Numbered from the stretch's first letter, positions 8,372-17,525 are shown. The stretch is DNA of 64,000 bases from Dyella_B sp035690825 (GCF_051954575.1 NZ_JBQCHP010000179.1:5151-69150), one strand, 5' to 3'. Numbers and translations are program-made. Notes: a model not told the origin generated them from the letters alone.

Positions 8372-9457
8372 AAGTCGCATGCTCACGCCCACCGTTCCCG
8401 TCCATCCCGGAAACACCTGATAGCCCTGCAGGCGGCTGTAAATCGGCACCTGCACAAAGGCATACACCTGCAGGTTGCTGCTTACGCTCGCGCTGATGCC
8501 GGGGCTGAGATAGGCCACGGTACCTTCGGTATCCGGCACGTCGGCGAGGTAACCCTGGTCGGCCATCTTGTGCGACCAGTTGAGCTGCAACTGCGGTACC
8601 CAGTTGGCATGCGCTTCATAACGCAGGCCCACGCTGACGGTAGTGAGGTTGCCGGGACGATAGTCGGCGCCCGGCCGGTTGAGGTTTTCCTTTACCGCGG
8701 CCTGGAATTGCGCGCTGGCGAATGCATCGAAGTCCTGGCTCACCGGCTGGTAGTAATACGCGCCAGCGATCAAGTCGGTGCTGCCGGTACCGGCCTGCAG
8801 ATCCGTATCCAGCGATTGACCCATGCCGGGGCCGTTACGAAACGTGACCGGATGGCCGACAAGATTACCGTCCACGTCCTGTCCGCCGTAATTACCGGTA
8901 GGCAGCTTTACGCCGAACTGCACGCCCAGGTTGTGCATCGGCAAAAAGCCCTGGTAATTGGCCAGGATCTTGATGTCACCCAGGCCGGCGACGTGCGCGC
9001 CGCTGAGCTGGTCCGGCGCGGTTTGCGCCGGCGTGTAAGGCTGCAACTGCGTGCCATAGGTGCTGTGATCGCGGATCACGTACGGCACGATCATGCTTAC
9101 GCCCCAGTCCGCATTGAAGCGATACATCGCGGTGAGGTTGATGTAGCGGTTGGTGGTGTTCTTCTCGATTTCTCCGCCGCCCAGCGCGGGATTGGCCGGC
9201 TGGTCGACCACTTGTTCGGCCGTGGCCTTGCGGCTGCCATGGCGCAGCTGGTTCTGGTCGATATAGGTGTAATCGAGATTGATGCGCCAGCCGGACATGG
9301 TGGAATAACCGGTGGCGGCGTCGGTGCTGAGCGTGCAGCCGCAGGTTGCGCACGCCTGCACGGCTGGCGGCAATGCAGTGGCGGCAAGCAATGCGGCAAG
9401 CGTCAGGCGCTGACGCGATCGCACGCGGGTGGCGCGTGGGAGTGGATGAGGACTCAT
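8369..9457 (-). CDS. outer-membrane beta-barrel protein with CATCGC N-terminus
   Basis: 362 residues from the ATG at 9457, chosen because AGGAG lies 11 bases upstream and a signal peptide (LTLAALLAATALPPAVQA) follows at once. A 16-codon longer version is open. The mature protein begins CATCGCTLSTDAAT, a Cys-rich segment, and then shows alternating polar/aromatic strands (WRINLDYTYID, GVQFGVKLPTG, TVSVGLRYEA), ending GWTGTVGVSMRL with the terminal hydrophobic residue usual for barrels. I do not recognise a named family. The neighbouring DUF2946 and TlpA genes suggest, without proving, a link to metal (copper) handling. Confidence 0.75.
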   Translation of the reverse strand: MSPHPLPRATRVRSRQRLTLAALLAATALPPAVQACATCGCTLSTDAATGYSTMSGWRINLDYTYIDQNQLRHGSRKATAEQVVDQPANPALGGGEIEKNTTNRYINLTAMYRFNADWGVSMIVPYVIRDHSTYGTQLQPYTPAQTAPDQLSGAHVAGLGDIKILANYQGFLPMHNLGVQFGVKLPTGNYGGQDVDGNLVGHPVTFRNGPGMGQSLDTDLQAGTGSTDLIAGAYYYQPVSQDFDAFASAQFQAAVKENLNRPGADYRPGNLTTVSVGLRYEAHANWVPQLQLNWSHKMADQGYLADVPDTEGTVAYLSPGISASVSSNLQVYAFVQVPIYSRLQGYQVFPGWTGTVGVSMRL

Positions 9458-9621
9458 CGAAAGGAAACTCCTGTACCGTTGCCGCCTTCCAAGACGGCAA
9501 CGCAATCAAGGCGGGCCGCGGGCAATGGCCGCGCGCGACGCATCGCACACGCTGCCCGCAGCGTTATCAGTGCGCATGGCGGGCACGGCACGATGGCCGG
9601 CCAACGTCCATGCGTAGCGTG

Positions 9622-9984
9622 TCAGCTCAGGTGCGGCGGGCCACGAGGAGCGGCGCTGAGACGTGGCGATGCAGGCGTGTCGTCGCTGCGATGAATGGAT
9701 GCCGGCGGCAAGGCGGGCGCGACCGGTGCCAGATAGACCACCGTGCCGGAAGCGAGCAGCGGTGTGTGATTGAGCAGTACGCAATAGCTGCAGCGCTCGG
9801 TCGGATCGGCCGGTGCCTGCGGGTGTCTGGTAGCGTCGGCCTGGTGAACCGGGCAATCGCCCTCGGCGGCGGAAGTGGCCGCGCCGGCCATGCTTCGCGA
9901 CAGCACCGGCATCACCACGATCAAGGCCATGGCCAGCATCGCCAGCCATGTCACGGATCGAAGCGGACGCCTGCCTTGCAGCAC
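9622..9984 (-). CDS. DUF2946 family protein
   Basis: 120 residues with one N-terminal membrane segment (VTWLAMLAMALIVVMPVLS) and, near residues 84-97, the family signature CSYCVLLNHTPLL. DUF2946 proteins are small and often sit beside copper-related or TonB-dependent receptor genes; their biochemistry is not established. It precedes the beta-barrel gene on the same strand with a 164-base gap, so one transcript is plausible. Confidence 0.75.
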   Translation of the reverse strand: MLQGRRPLRSVTWLAMLAMALIVVMPVLSRSMAGAATSAAEGDCPVHQADATRHPQAPADPTERCSYCVLLNHTPLLASGTVVYLAPVAPALPPASIHRSDDTPASPRLSAAPRGPPHLS

Positions 9985-10111
9985 GTTGGGTTCCCTGGAG
10001 GATGAGTGCGGTAGACGCGTAAGCGTAGCATGTGGCTATGCGTGCGGCTTGCATAAGATGCCGCAGCTGGGAGCGGCATGTCTGTCTATTTAGGCGAGCC
10101 CCATAGCACCT

Positions 10112-10228
10112 CACCGTCATTCCGGCGAAGGCCGGAATCCATTTATATCCATGCGAGATACATGTCGATTCAATGAAGCTCTGCGCAACGGCCAGCATGG
10201 ACTCCGGCCTTCGCCGGAATGACGGTGA
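10112..10228. repeat. REP-like palindrome in the 9985-10299 gap
   Basis: Inverted CACCGTCATTCCGGCGAAGG units at both ends around about 58 bases. It fills much of the gene-free stretch 9985-10299, where I see no other feature. Confidence 0.8.
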
Positions 10229-10299
10229 AGTGAGATTGATGGTTATGTTGAAACACCAGACGATGCGCTCCGTAGCATGTCGTCAATCACTCAACCACT

Positions 10300-10779
10300 T
10301 CACGCATCACTCGGCTTCCCCGTCACCGCCGAAATCGGCTTCTCCGGCGCCGGCTTGCGCATCCCTTCACCCAACGCGAGCAAGCCTTGCACCAATGGCG
10401 AAAGCGCATGCCATGTCTCTTCATCCTTCAGCGCTTTGTACAACCCACGCACGCCAGGCGGTTCTTTCTGAGCTGGAGGTTCTTCCGCCGCAGCCAGCAG
10501 CGCATCTTTCACCGTGCTGGTGATCTTGTAGAAGCGCGAGGGTGGAATCTGTCCAAGCATCATCAGCAGGGCGGCGATGTTCTGCACTGCGTAGCGCGAG
10601 CTTTCCAGATTGAGGCCTTCGAAAAGTATGCCGACGATATCCTGCCTGCCGGCGGCAAGATCGTTGGCCAAACGCAGCAACCCGGAACCGTGCAGGGTTT
10701 CCAGCAACTGCTCCAATTCCTCGCGCGCGGTGGGGCCGATCGTTGGCGGCTTGGGCTGATAGCTGATGGGTTCGGCCAT
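10300..10779 (-). CDS. DUF1641 protein, partner of FdhA-like enzyme
   Basis: 159 residues. The central part (LRLANDLAAGRQDIVGILFEG and RYAVQNIAALLMMLGQIPP) matches DUF1641 (YrhD/YjgD) proteins, which are encoded beside FdhF/YrhE-type formate dehydrogenase-like enzymes in Bacillus and many proteobacteria and are thought to be a small electron-transfer or quinone-interaction subunit. The C-terminal 50 residues are Pro/Lys-rich. The gene lies downstream of the large subunit on the same strand, but a 335-base palindromic element separates them, and the first base of the ATG is the last base of that element. The likely ribosome-binding site (CAGGGC) lies within the element. Confidence 0.85.
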   Translation of the reverse strand: MAEPISYQPKPPTIGPTAREELEQLLETLHGSGLLRLANDLAAGRQDIVGILFEGLNLESSRYAVQNIAALLMMLGQIPPSRFYKITSTVKDALLAAAEEPPAQKEPPGVRGLYKALKDEETWHALSPLVQGLLALGEGMRKPAPEKPISAVTGKPSDA

Positions 10780-11113
10780 AAGGATGCCCTGATCTATTCC
10801 ACGTACCCGTCACCGCACTGTATGCGCGCCTCGAGGTTTTTACGTGGTGAAGGCAGACTGGCTGTCTGTCTCGGCACTGTGGCGCAGCGAGGCGCGCATA
10901 CAGTGCGGCCCCAACATTCCGAGTTAAATGACGGGGTGACGTCCAGAAGGCCCGCAGGCTGCGCCGCGCGGCTTGCACGCGGGGAGGGCACATGGATGTG
11001 CCCGGCTTTGAGGAGCGAGGAACAGACGGCCAGTCTGCCCTGCGCCACGCAACACACCCTGCGAGCCTTCTGGACGTCATGCCGGGTGCGTGGAATAGAT
11101 CAGGGCATCCTTA
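10779..11113. mobile_element. MITE-like element between fdhA-like and DUF1641 genes
   Basis: 25-bp perfect terminal inverted repeats (10779-10803 and 11089-11113) begin TAAGGATGCCCTGATC. Inside are further dyads: 10815-10833 with 10888-10906, and 10938-10958 with 11058-11078 (one mismatch). There is also a CAGACGGCCAGTCTG core shared with the element at 7113. No transposase. One edge supplies the TAA stop of the fdhA-like gene and the other supplies the A of the DUF1641 ATG. Confidence 0.7.
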
Positions 11114-14083
11114 AAGTGTCTCGGGATGTTCGATGGTGCTCGGCGGTTCTTCGTATTCGGCGCGCTGCCATTTCTGTTCCGCATCGGGCCCCAGGTTCGG
11201 CGTGCGTTTGCCGTAGCGGTGATTGCGATACGGCAATGGCGGTTCGCCTTTCGGTTGCGGCAGTTTCTCGATACGCACGGCCAGTTCCTTGTAGGCGGGC
11301 GTGTTGACCTCCGCATCGTGATGCTCGCCGGTCAGCATGTTGACGCCGGGCTTGGAGTGATGGATAGGCAGGTACATGGTTTTGCCGCTGACGCGATCGG
11401 TGACGGTGGCGCGCACGTCCACCTGCGCGCGGCGCGAGATGATGCGCAGCCAGGTGCCGTCCTCGATGCCATGTTCGGCCGCGAGTTCAGGGCTGATTTC
11501 CACGAACCAGTGCGGTGATTCGTGCCGCACGCGCGGGCCGCGCCCGGTCTGGTTGGTGGACTGGAAATGTTCCAGCAGGCGGCCGTTGTCGAGCAGGATG
11601 TCGAACGTGGCGTCGGCTTCTTCGGCTGGCGCTTCCCACTTCACTGGATGCAGCTTCGCCTTGCGATCGGGGAAATGAAAACCGTCGGTGTAGAGCAGGG
11701 GCGTGTCAGTGCCGTCTTCCTTCACCGGCCACTGCAGCGATTTCCAGCCTTCCAGGCGTTCGTAGCTGACGCCGGCGAACATCTTCGCGATGCCGGCGCA
11801 TTCGGCCATGATCTGCGACGGATGCGTATAGCCCCAATCGTGGCCAAGCTGTTTGGCCAGTTCGGTAAGGATCTGCCAGTCGGGCCGGCTGTCGCCGAGC
11901 GGCTCCATTGCCTTGTAGAAGCGTTGGATGCGGCGCTCGGTGTTGACGAAGCTGCCGTCCTTTTCCACGCTAGTGCAGGCGGGCAGGATCACGTCGGCGA
12001 ATTCCGCGGTGCGGCTGGGGAAGATGTCCAGCACCACGAAGAATTCGAGCTGTTTGAACGCCTTGATCACGTTCTGCGTATCGGCATCGGAAATGGCGGT
12101 TTCCTCGCCGATCACCATCATCGCTTTCACTTCGCCCTTGGACGCCTTCTCCACCATGCTGAAGTTGTCCAGCCCCACTTCATCAGAAAGATGTTCCGGC
12201 GGCACGCCCCAGGCCTTGGCCCAGCGTTCGCGCGCCGCCTGGTCGGTGACTTTTTCGTAGCCCGGATACACGTTCTTCAGGCAACCGAAATCGCTGGCGC
12301 CCTGCACGTTGTTGTGGCCGCGCATGGGATAACCGCCGGTGCCCGGGCGGCCGTAATTGCCGGTGACCAGCAACAGGTTCGACAAGGCCGTGCTGGTGTC
12401 CGAACCGTGGCTGTGCTGCGTGATGCCCATCGCCCACAACAGGCAGACCGACGGCGCGTGCGCGATCATCTCCGCCGCTTGCACGATCTGCGCTCGCGGA
12501 AGACCGGTAGTGCACTCGGCGAATTCCAGCGTGAACGGTTCCAGCGATGCGCGGAATTCGTCCAGGCCATTGACGTGCGTGCGGAGAAACACCGTGTCTT
12601 CCAGGTCGTGATCGAAGATGTAGCGCGCAGTGGCGCAGGCCCACGCCAGGTCGGTGCTGCTTTTTACCCTCAGATGGATGTCTGCACGCGCCGCCATCTC
12701 GTGCTTGCGCGGATCGACCACGATCAGCTTCTGCCCGCGCAGCTTGTGCGCCGCCTTGATGCGCGCGGCGATCACCGGATGGCATTCGGCAGTGTTGGAG
12801 CCGACCAGGATCACCAGCGCAGCCGATTCGATGTCCTTGATCGAGCCGGCATCGCCGCCGTAACCCACGGTGCGGAACAGGCCCTGCGTGGCAGGGTTCT
12901 GGCAATAGCGCGAGGAATTGTCCACGCTGTTGGTGCGGAAGATCAGTCGCGCGATCTTCTGCGTCAGATATGCTTCTTCATTGCTGGCCTTGCTGGAGCC
13001 GATAAAGCCGATCGATTTCGGCCCATGCCGGTCGTGGATCTGCTTGAGCCGCTTGGCGACCAGGTCCAGCGCCTCGGCCCAGGTGGCTTCGCGGAATTGG
13101 CCGTTCTCGCGGATCAGCGGGGTGGTGAGGCGTTCCTTGGCGTTGACGAAATCCCACGCGAACTTGCCTTTTATGCACGTGGAAATGCCATTGACCGGGG
13201 CCTGTTCCACCGGCTGCACTTTCAATATCTCGCGTCCGCGCGTCCACAGCTCGAACGCGCAGCCCACGCCGCAGTAGGGGCACACTGTTTTCGTGCGCTT
13301 GATTTCCTGTTGCCGCAAGGCGACGTCGATCTTGGAAATGGCGGTGATCGGCGGCGCGCCGGTCGTATCCTCCAGCGCCTTGATGAAGTCGATCATCGAG
13401 CGCTTGGTATCGGCCTTGATCGCGGTGAAGGGGCCGGCATCCGGTTGCAGCGTGCGTTCCAGCAGGGCATTGCAGGGGCATACGGTGACGCAGTGCCCGC
13501 AGGAGACACAGCTGGACTCGCCGATCGGCTTGCCGGCATCCCACAGTACGCGCGGATGCGGGTTGCTGTAGTCGATGCTCAGCGTCTCGTTGACTTCGAC
13601 GTTCTGGCACGCTTCCACGCAGCGTCCGCATAGGATGCACTGATCCGGGTCGTAGGTATAGAACGCGTTGGATTCGTCTTTTTTGTGTGGTTTTCGCGTG
13701 AATTTGTAACGCTGGATGGCGATGTCCATGTTGGCGAAGGTGTTGTGCAACTCGCAGTCGCCGGTATTGTTTTCGCACACCGTGCAATACAGCTCGTGCT
13801 TGGCGAGGATGCGATCCATGGCTTCCTCGCGCGCCTTCAGCGCCGCGGGCGAATCGGTCATGACGACGTCGCCCGCCTGGACTGTGGCAGCGCAGCTGCG
13901 CACCAGTTTGCCGTTGACCTCCACCATGCAGGTGTCGCAGGTTTGCAGCGGGCCCAGCGTTTTCAGATAGCAGACATGCGGGACGTCGATGCCCAGCCGC
14001 GTAAGGCCGTTCAGCAAGTTATCTGTGGATGGAAGTTTGTGTTCGAACCCATTGATAAGTACGTTGCAGGCGTCATCTGACAT
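11111..14083 (-). CDS. FdhA/YrhE-like molybdoenzyme (formate dehydrogenase alpha type)
   Basis: 990 residues. The N-terminus resembles NuoG: 2Fe-2S ligands Cys38, Cys49, Cys52 and Cys64; a His/Cys 4Fe-4S motif (His96, Cys100, Cys103, Cys110); then two ferredoxin-like 4Fe-4S motifs (CILCGRCVEACQ, CVSCGHCVTVC). The catalytic part has its own 4Fe-4S motif (TVCPYCGVGC) and the bis-MGD molybdopterin domains. The metal-ligand segment is SRYCQNPATQGLF, with Cys rather than selenocysteine and Gln where classical formate dehydrogenases have His. This Cys-Gln pattern together with DUF1641 fits the YrhE/YjgC-type branch, so formate as substrate is likely but not certain. No signal peptide; cytoplasmic. 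Confidence 0.9.
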   Translation of the reverse strand: MSDDACNVLINGFEHKLPSTDNLLNGLTRLGIDVPHVCYLKTLGPLQTCDTCMVEVNGKLVRSCAATVQAGDVVMTDSPAALKAREEAMDRILAKHELYCTVCENNTGDCELHNTFANMDIAIQRYKFTRKPHKKDESNAFYTYDPDQCILCGRCVEACQNVEVNETLSIDYSNPHPRVLWDAGKPIGESSCVSCGHCVTVCPCNALLERTLQPDAGPFTAIKADTKRSMIDFIKALEDTTGAPPITAISKIDVALRQQEIKRTKTVCPYCGVGCAFELWTRGREILKVQPVEQAPVNGISTCIKGKFAWDFVNAKERLTTPLIRENGQFREATWAEALDLVAKRLKQIHDRHGPKSIGFIGSSKASNEEAYLTQKIARLIFRTNSVDNSSRYCQNPATQGLFRTVGYGGDAGSIKDIESAALVILVGSNTAECHPVIAARIKAAHKLRGQKLIVVDPRKHEMAARADIHLRVKSSTDLAWACATARYIFDHDLEDTVFLRTHVNGLDEFRASLEPFTLEFAECTTGLPRAQIVQAAEMIAHAPSVCLLWAMGITQHSHGSDTSTALSNLLLVTGNYGRPGTGGYPMRGHNNVQGASDFGCLKNVYPGYEKVTDQAARERWAKAWGVPPEHLSDEVGLDNFSMVEKASKGEVKAMMVIGEETAISDADTQNVIKAFKQLEFFVVLDIFPSRTAEFADVILPACTSVEKDGSFVNTERRIQRFYKAMEPLGDSRPDWQILTELAKQLGHDWGYTHPSQIMAECAGIAKMFAGVSYERLEGWKSLQWPVKEDGTDTPLLYTDGFHFPDRKAKLHPVKWEAPAEEADATFDILLDNGRLLEHFQSTNQTGRGPRVRHESPHWFVEISPELAAEHGIEDGTWLRIISRRAQVDVRATVTDRVSGKTMYLPIHHSKPGVNMLTGEHHDAEVNTPAYKELAVRIEKLPQPKGEPPLPYRNHRYGKRTPNLGPDAEQKWQRAEYEEPPSTIEHPETL

Positions 14084-14440
14084 GGAAAGCTCGGCCTCGA
14101 TGCATCGGTAGGCGCCTGTGCACGGATTACATCAGCGCGTCCCTGCTGTTTTGCCACCGTTGTCGTATGCGGTGCGATGAGCGAGGGTGACGCGAGGGTG
14201 AAGCGCTTGGGGATGTATGCCTGCTTGCACTTCCCAAAATGAGCAACATGTACTTACATGAAGCTTGCTTGAGGTTCACAATCGGAGCACGCACAGGTGT
14301 CCATTGTGCGTGCGACCGACGATGACACTTTGCAAACCTTTGACGTACAACGCTGGCTGCGTTCTTGCAGGGGAGGATGCCGTGTTTTCTTCATCGCTTC
14401 TTCACATTTTCGCTCCATGGTTATGACGGCTTAAAGGCGC
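14084..14440. other. intergenic region, divergent promoters
   Basis: 357 bases between two divergent genes, so both promoters must lie here. I see no repeat, RNA gene or clear operator. Confidence 0.5.
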
Positions 14441-16417
14441 ATGGCAAACCTATCTACGAAGATTGCCGCTACTTCTCTTTCATCGCAGGCTGCTGAAAAC
14501 AGGTACCGTCTGATGGTCGAGTCGATCAGGGACTACGCCATTTTCATGCTCGATACGCGCGGCGTGGTGGTCAGCTGGAACCGCGGCGCAGAACGCATGA
14601 CCGGCTATCGTGCGGACGAGATGATCGGCCAGCACATCGAATGTTTTTATTCATTGCGGGATCGGGACGAAAACCTTCCGCGTCGCGAGCTGGACATCGC
14701 CCGCAACGAGGGGCGCCATGAATGCGAAAACTGGCGTCTGCGCAAGGACGGGCAACCCTACTGGGCGCATGCGGTGACCGAGCCGGTGCATGACGAAAAC
14801 GGCGCGCTGACCGGCTTCGTGAAAGTCGTGCGCGCGCTTCCCGAGCGCAAGGAAGCCGACAAGACCTTGCGCCGCAGCCAGGAGCAGTTCCGCCTGCTGG
14901 TGCAGAGCGTGACCGACTACGCGATCTTCATGCTGGACAAGGATGGCCATGTGTCCAGCTGGAACTACGGCGCCGAGCGCATCAAGGGCTACCGGCCCGA
15001 GGAAATCATCGGCAAGCATTTCTCCTCGTTTTATACCCAAGCCGACCGCGACGCGGGCGAGCCGCAGAAAAACCTGGCGCGCGCCGCCATTCACGGGCGC
15101 GTGGAAACCGAAGGTTGGCGCGTACGCAAGGACGGCACCCGCTTCTGGGCGCATGTGATCGTGGACCGCATCCTGGACGACAACGGTGAATTGATCGGTT
15201 TCGCCAAGATCACGCGTGACGTGACCGAGCAGCGCGAAGCGGCGCAGGAGCTGGACCGCGCACGCGAGGCGTTGTTCCAGTCGCAGAAGACCGAAGCCAT
15301 CGGCAAGCTCACCGGGGGCGTGGCCCACGATTTCAATAATCTGTTGATGGTGATCCAGAGCTGCCTGGACATGATGGAGCTGAAGCTGCCGCAGGATTCG
15401 CCGCTGCGCCGGCTGGCGCAGAACGCGCAATCGGCGGTGCAGCGCGGCGCTGCGTTGACGCAGCGCATGCTGGCCTTTGCGCGCAAGCAGGAATTGCGCG
15501 TGGCGCCGGTGGACATCGTGTCGCTGGTGGCCAACATGACCGAACTGCTGCGCCGCTCGCTGGGTCCGCAGGTCAATATCCGCACCATGTTCCCGGCCGC
15601 GCTCAATGCCGTGAAAACCGATGCGAACCAGCTCGAGCTGGCGCTGATGAACCTGTCGGTGAACGCGCGCGACGCCATGGACGAAGGCGGCAACCTGACC
15701 ATTGCCGCGCGCAACGTCACCATCAACGCCACGCATTCCACGCGGCTCGCGCCCGGCGACTACGTCTGCCTTTCGGTTACCGACGAAGGCGAGGGCATGG
15801 ACGAGGAAACGCTGGCGAAGGCGACCGAACCGTTCTTCACCACCAAGGGCGTGGGCAAGGGTACGGGCCTGGGTCTGTCGATGGTGCACGGCCTGACCGA
15901 GCAATCGGGCGGGCGCCTAGTGATCAAGAGCAGCAAGGGTTTCGGCACGCGGGTGGAGATGTGGCTGCCCAGCGTGGCTCCGCAGACGGCGCACGACACG
16001 GGCGATACGACGGTGGTGCTGGTGTCGACCAAGCCGACACATGCCGCGCGCAGCCTGCGCGTGGTGATCGTGGACGACGATCCGCTGGTGCGCACCACCT
16101 CCGGCGCGGTGCTGCAGGATATGGGGCATCGCGTGACGGAAGTGGCCTCCGCCGAGGAGGCATTGCAGATACTGGAAAGCAGCCAGGACGTCGACGTCCT
16201 GATCACCGACCACGCGATGCCGGGCATGACCGGCGCCCAGCTCGTCAGCGAGGTCAATATCCGCTGGCCCACGCTGCCGGTGGTGCTGGCGACCGGGTAT
16301 GCGGAAATTCAAGAAGACTTGAGTGACGGGGCGACGCGCTTGTCCAAGCCGTACGATCGCCTGGGCTTGACCGAAGCGATTGCCAAGGCGGTGGAAGATC
16401 GGCGGGTGCATGCTTGA
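14441..16417 (+). CDS. PAS-PAS hybrid histidine kinase with receiver domain
   Basis: 658 residues without a membrane segment, so cytoplasmic. Two PAS domains (about 20-130 and 145-255) share the YRLMVESIRDYAIFML / FRLLVQSVTDYAIFML opening. The dimerisation domain has His296 in GGVAHDFNN. The ATPase domain shows NLSVNARDAMDEGG (N box), DEGEGMDEE (G1) and GKGTGLGLSM (G2). The C-terminal receiver has DDDP acidic residues, Asp590 in ITDHAMPG and Lys in LSKPYD. This HisKA/HATPase/REC layout is common for soluble sensors of light, oxygen or redox, but no cofactor-binding motif such as the LOV NCRFLQ is visible. No cognate output gene is adjacent. Confidence 0.93.
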   Translation: MANLSTKIAATSLSSQAAENRYRLMVESIRDYAIFMLDTRGVVVSWNRGAERMTGYRADEMIGQHIECFYSLRDRDENLPRRELDIARNEGRHECENWRLRKDGQPYWAHAVTEPVHDENGALTGFVKVVRALPERKEADKTLRRSQEQFRLLVQSVTDYAIFMLDKDGHVSSWNYGAERIKGYRPEEIIGKHFSSFYTQADRDAGEPQKNLARAAIHGRVETEGWRVRKDGTRFWAHVIVDRILDDNGELIGFAKITRDVTEQREAAQELDRAREALFQSQKTEAIGKLTGGVAHDFNNLLMVIQSCLDMMELKLPQDSPLRRLAQNAQSAVQRGAALTQRMLAFARKQELRVAPVDIVSLVANMTELLRRSLGPQVNIRTMFPAALNAVKTDANQLELALMNLSVNARDAMDEGGNLTIAARNVTINATHSTRLAPGDYVCLSVTDEGEGMDEETLAKATEPFFTTKGVGKGTGLGLSMVHGLTEQSGGRLVIKSSKGFGTRVEMWLPSVAPQTAHDTGDTTVVLVSTKPTHAARSLRVVIVDDDPLVRTTSGAVLQDMGHRVTEVASAEEALQILESSQDVDVLITDHAMPGMTGAQLVSEVNIRWPTLPVVLATGYAEIQEDLSDGATRLSKPYDRLGLTEAIAKAVEDRRVHA

Positions 16418-16487
16418 GTGAGCGTTCGGTACTTGCTACGCATCGCCTGATGTGGTGATTCGCAAATAACTTTCTGAGTGAGCTCCT

Positions 16488-16703
16488 CTCCCTCCGGGAC
16501 CCGATTAGCGTCGGATCTCAGCTGTGCGATTGAACGCTCCCTCCCCTGCGAAGTAGGGGAGGGCTGGGGTGGGGTCAGGCAACCCCGCGATGAGTCCGTG
16601 CTGTGCGGCAAGCTCGTGCAACCCCACCCTAACCCTCTCTTGCACGCAGGGGAGGGAACACATGCCGGCAAGCTGAGATTCGACGCAGGTCCCGGAGGGA
16701 GAG
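16488..16703. repeat. nested inverted repeat in gap 16418-16857
   Basis: An outer dyad (16488-16522 against 16670-16703, imperfect; CTCCCTCCGGGACC and GGTCCCGGAGGGAG at the tips) encloses a CCTCCCCTGC...GCAGGGGAGGG composite (16537-16661) like that at 8224. The rest of the gap shows nothing recognisable. Confidence 0.75.
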
Positions 16704-16857
16704 GGGCTTATGCGTAGGACTGCCGCACTTATTGTCTCGTTCCAAGAGCAATTCCTAACCAGCCGCACTACAAACTCCTAACGGTGCTTAGCGCAGATTA
16801 AATACCCGGGCAGCGACCGCTGCCGCGGGCAACCGTAAGCGTGGTGGAGGCCCTTTC

Positions 16858-17115
16858 ATGAACACCCCTGGTTTCACGTCCCCCGGCAGGTCTCCGGGGT
16901 CGCCGCAGTCGCTGTGGCATATGTGTTCGGACTACATCAGCCGCATCGTGCATCCGGCCGCCAAAACCCCGCCGGTGCGCACGCGTCGGCAGGAACTGCT
17001 CGCCGCCCAGGAACAGAAACGCCGCGAGCAGCGCGCGCACGTGCTGGAATTGCTGCGCGAAGTGAAGGACAAGCATCAGCAAGAATCACACGATCGCGAC
17101 AAGCTGCAAGCTTGA
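16858..17115 (+). CDS. small hydrophilic hypothetical protein
   Basis: 85 residues. The first half is Pro/Ser-rich with MCSDYISRIVHP; the second half is a charged predicted helix (RRQELLAAQEQKRREQ followed by HVLELLREVKDK). GGAGG lies about ten bases upstream of the ATG. It precedes the DUF3247 gene on the same strand with a gap of about 100 bases. I do not recognise the family. Confidence 0.55.
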   Translation: MNTPGFTSPGRSPGSPQSLWHMCSDYISRIVHPAAKTPPVRTRRQELLAAQEQKRREQRAHVLELLREVKDKHQQESHDRDKLQA

Positions 17116-17216
17116 CGCCACGTTTCGTGCCGGCCCGCCTCGTGACGGGCCGGCCACATCCCCTTTACGGCACGTCGTCCAAGCTCACCTCCGTTCAAGC
17201 GATAGCGGATAGCGAC

Positions 17217-17525
17217 ATGGGACGTTCGGCCGAACGCGTCTACACCAGCCCCAGCGACATTGCCCAGCTCGAGAAATGGGTGGACGAGTTGGCCGTGAAT
17301 GCGGCCGTGCGCATCGTCAAGCACGATGGCGCAACGGTGGAGGGCGTGGTGAGCGTCACGCCCACGGTGCAGCTGTTTCTGGACCCCAACGACCAGGAAG
17401 GCATGAATGGCGTGGTGCGCCTGATCGACCGGAACCGGCCGGATTGGGATGGCTTGGTATGGCTGGGGGATATTCGCGATATCCAGCATCTGGATTCGGT
17501 GCGGATGGGGACGAGCAAAGCGTAG
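17217..17525 (+). CDS. DUF3247 family protein
   Basis: 102 residues. Motifs include PSDIAQLEKWVDELA, an Sm-like segment VRIVKHDGATVEGVVSVTP, FLDPNDQEGMNGVVRL and DWDGLVWLGDI near the end. This matches DUF3247, a small family known mainly from Xanthomonadales. Function unknown; the fold of structurally studied members resembles Sm/LSm barrels. The start was placed at the ATG of MGRSAERV because the longer open frame has no family resemblance. The TAG stop is the start of a GTAGGTTGG repeat. Confidence 0.8.
   Translation: MGRSAERVYTSPSDIAQLEKWVDELAVNAAVRIVKHDGATVEGVVSVTPTVQLFLDPNDQEGMNGVVRLIDRNRPDWDGLVWLGDIRDIQHLDSVRMGTSKA

Noticed and set aside
11522..13633. 703-residue plus-strand open frame opposite the FdhA-like gene
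   Set aside because: Antisense shadow; no family features.
11111..14083. Selenocysteine (UGA) in the formate dehydrogenase-like protein
   Set aside because: The metal-ligand position is an ordinary Cys codon and there is no in-frame UGA.
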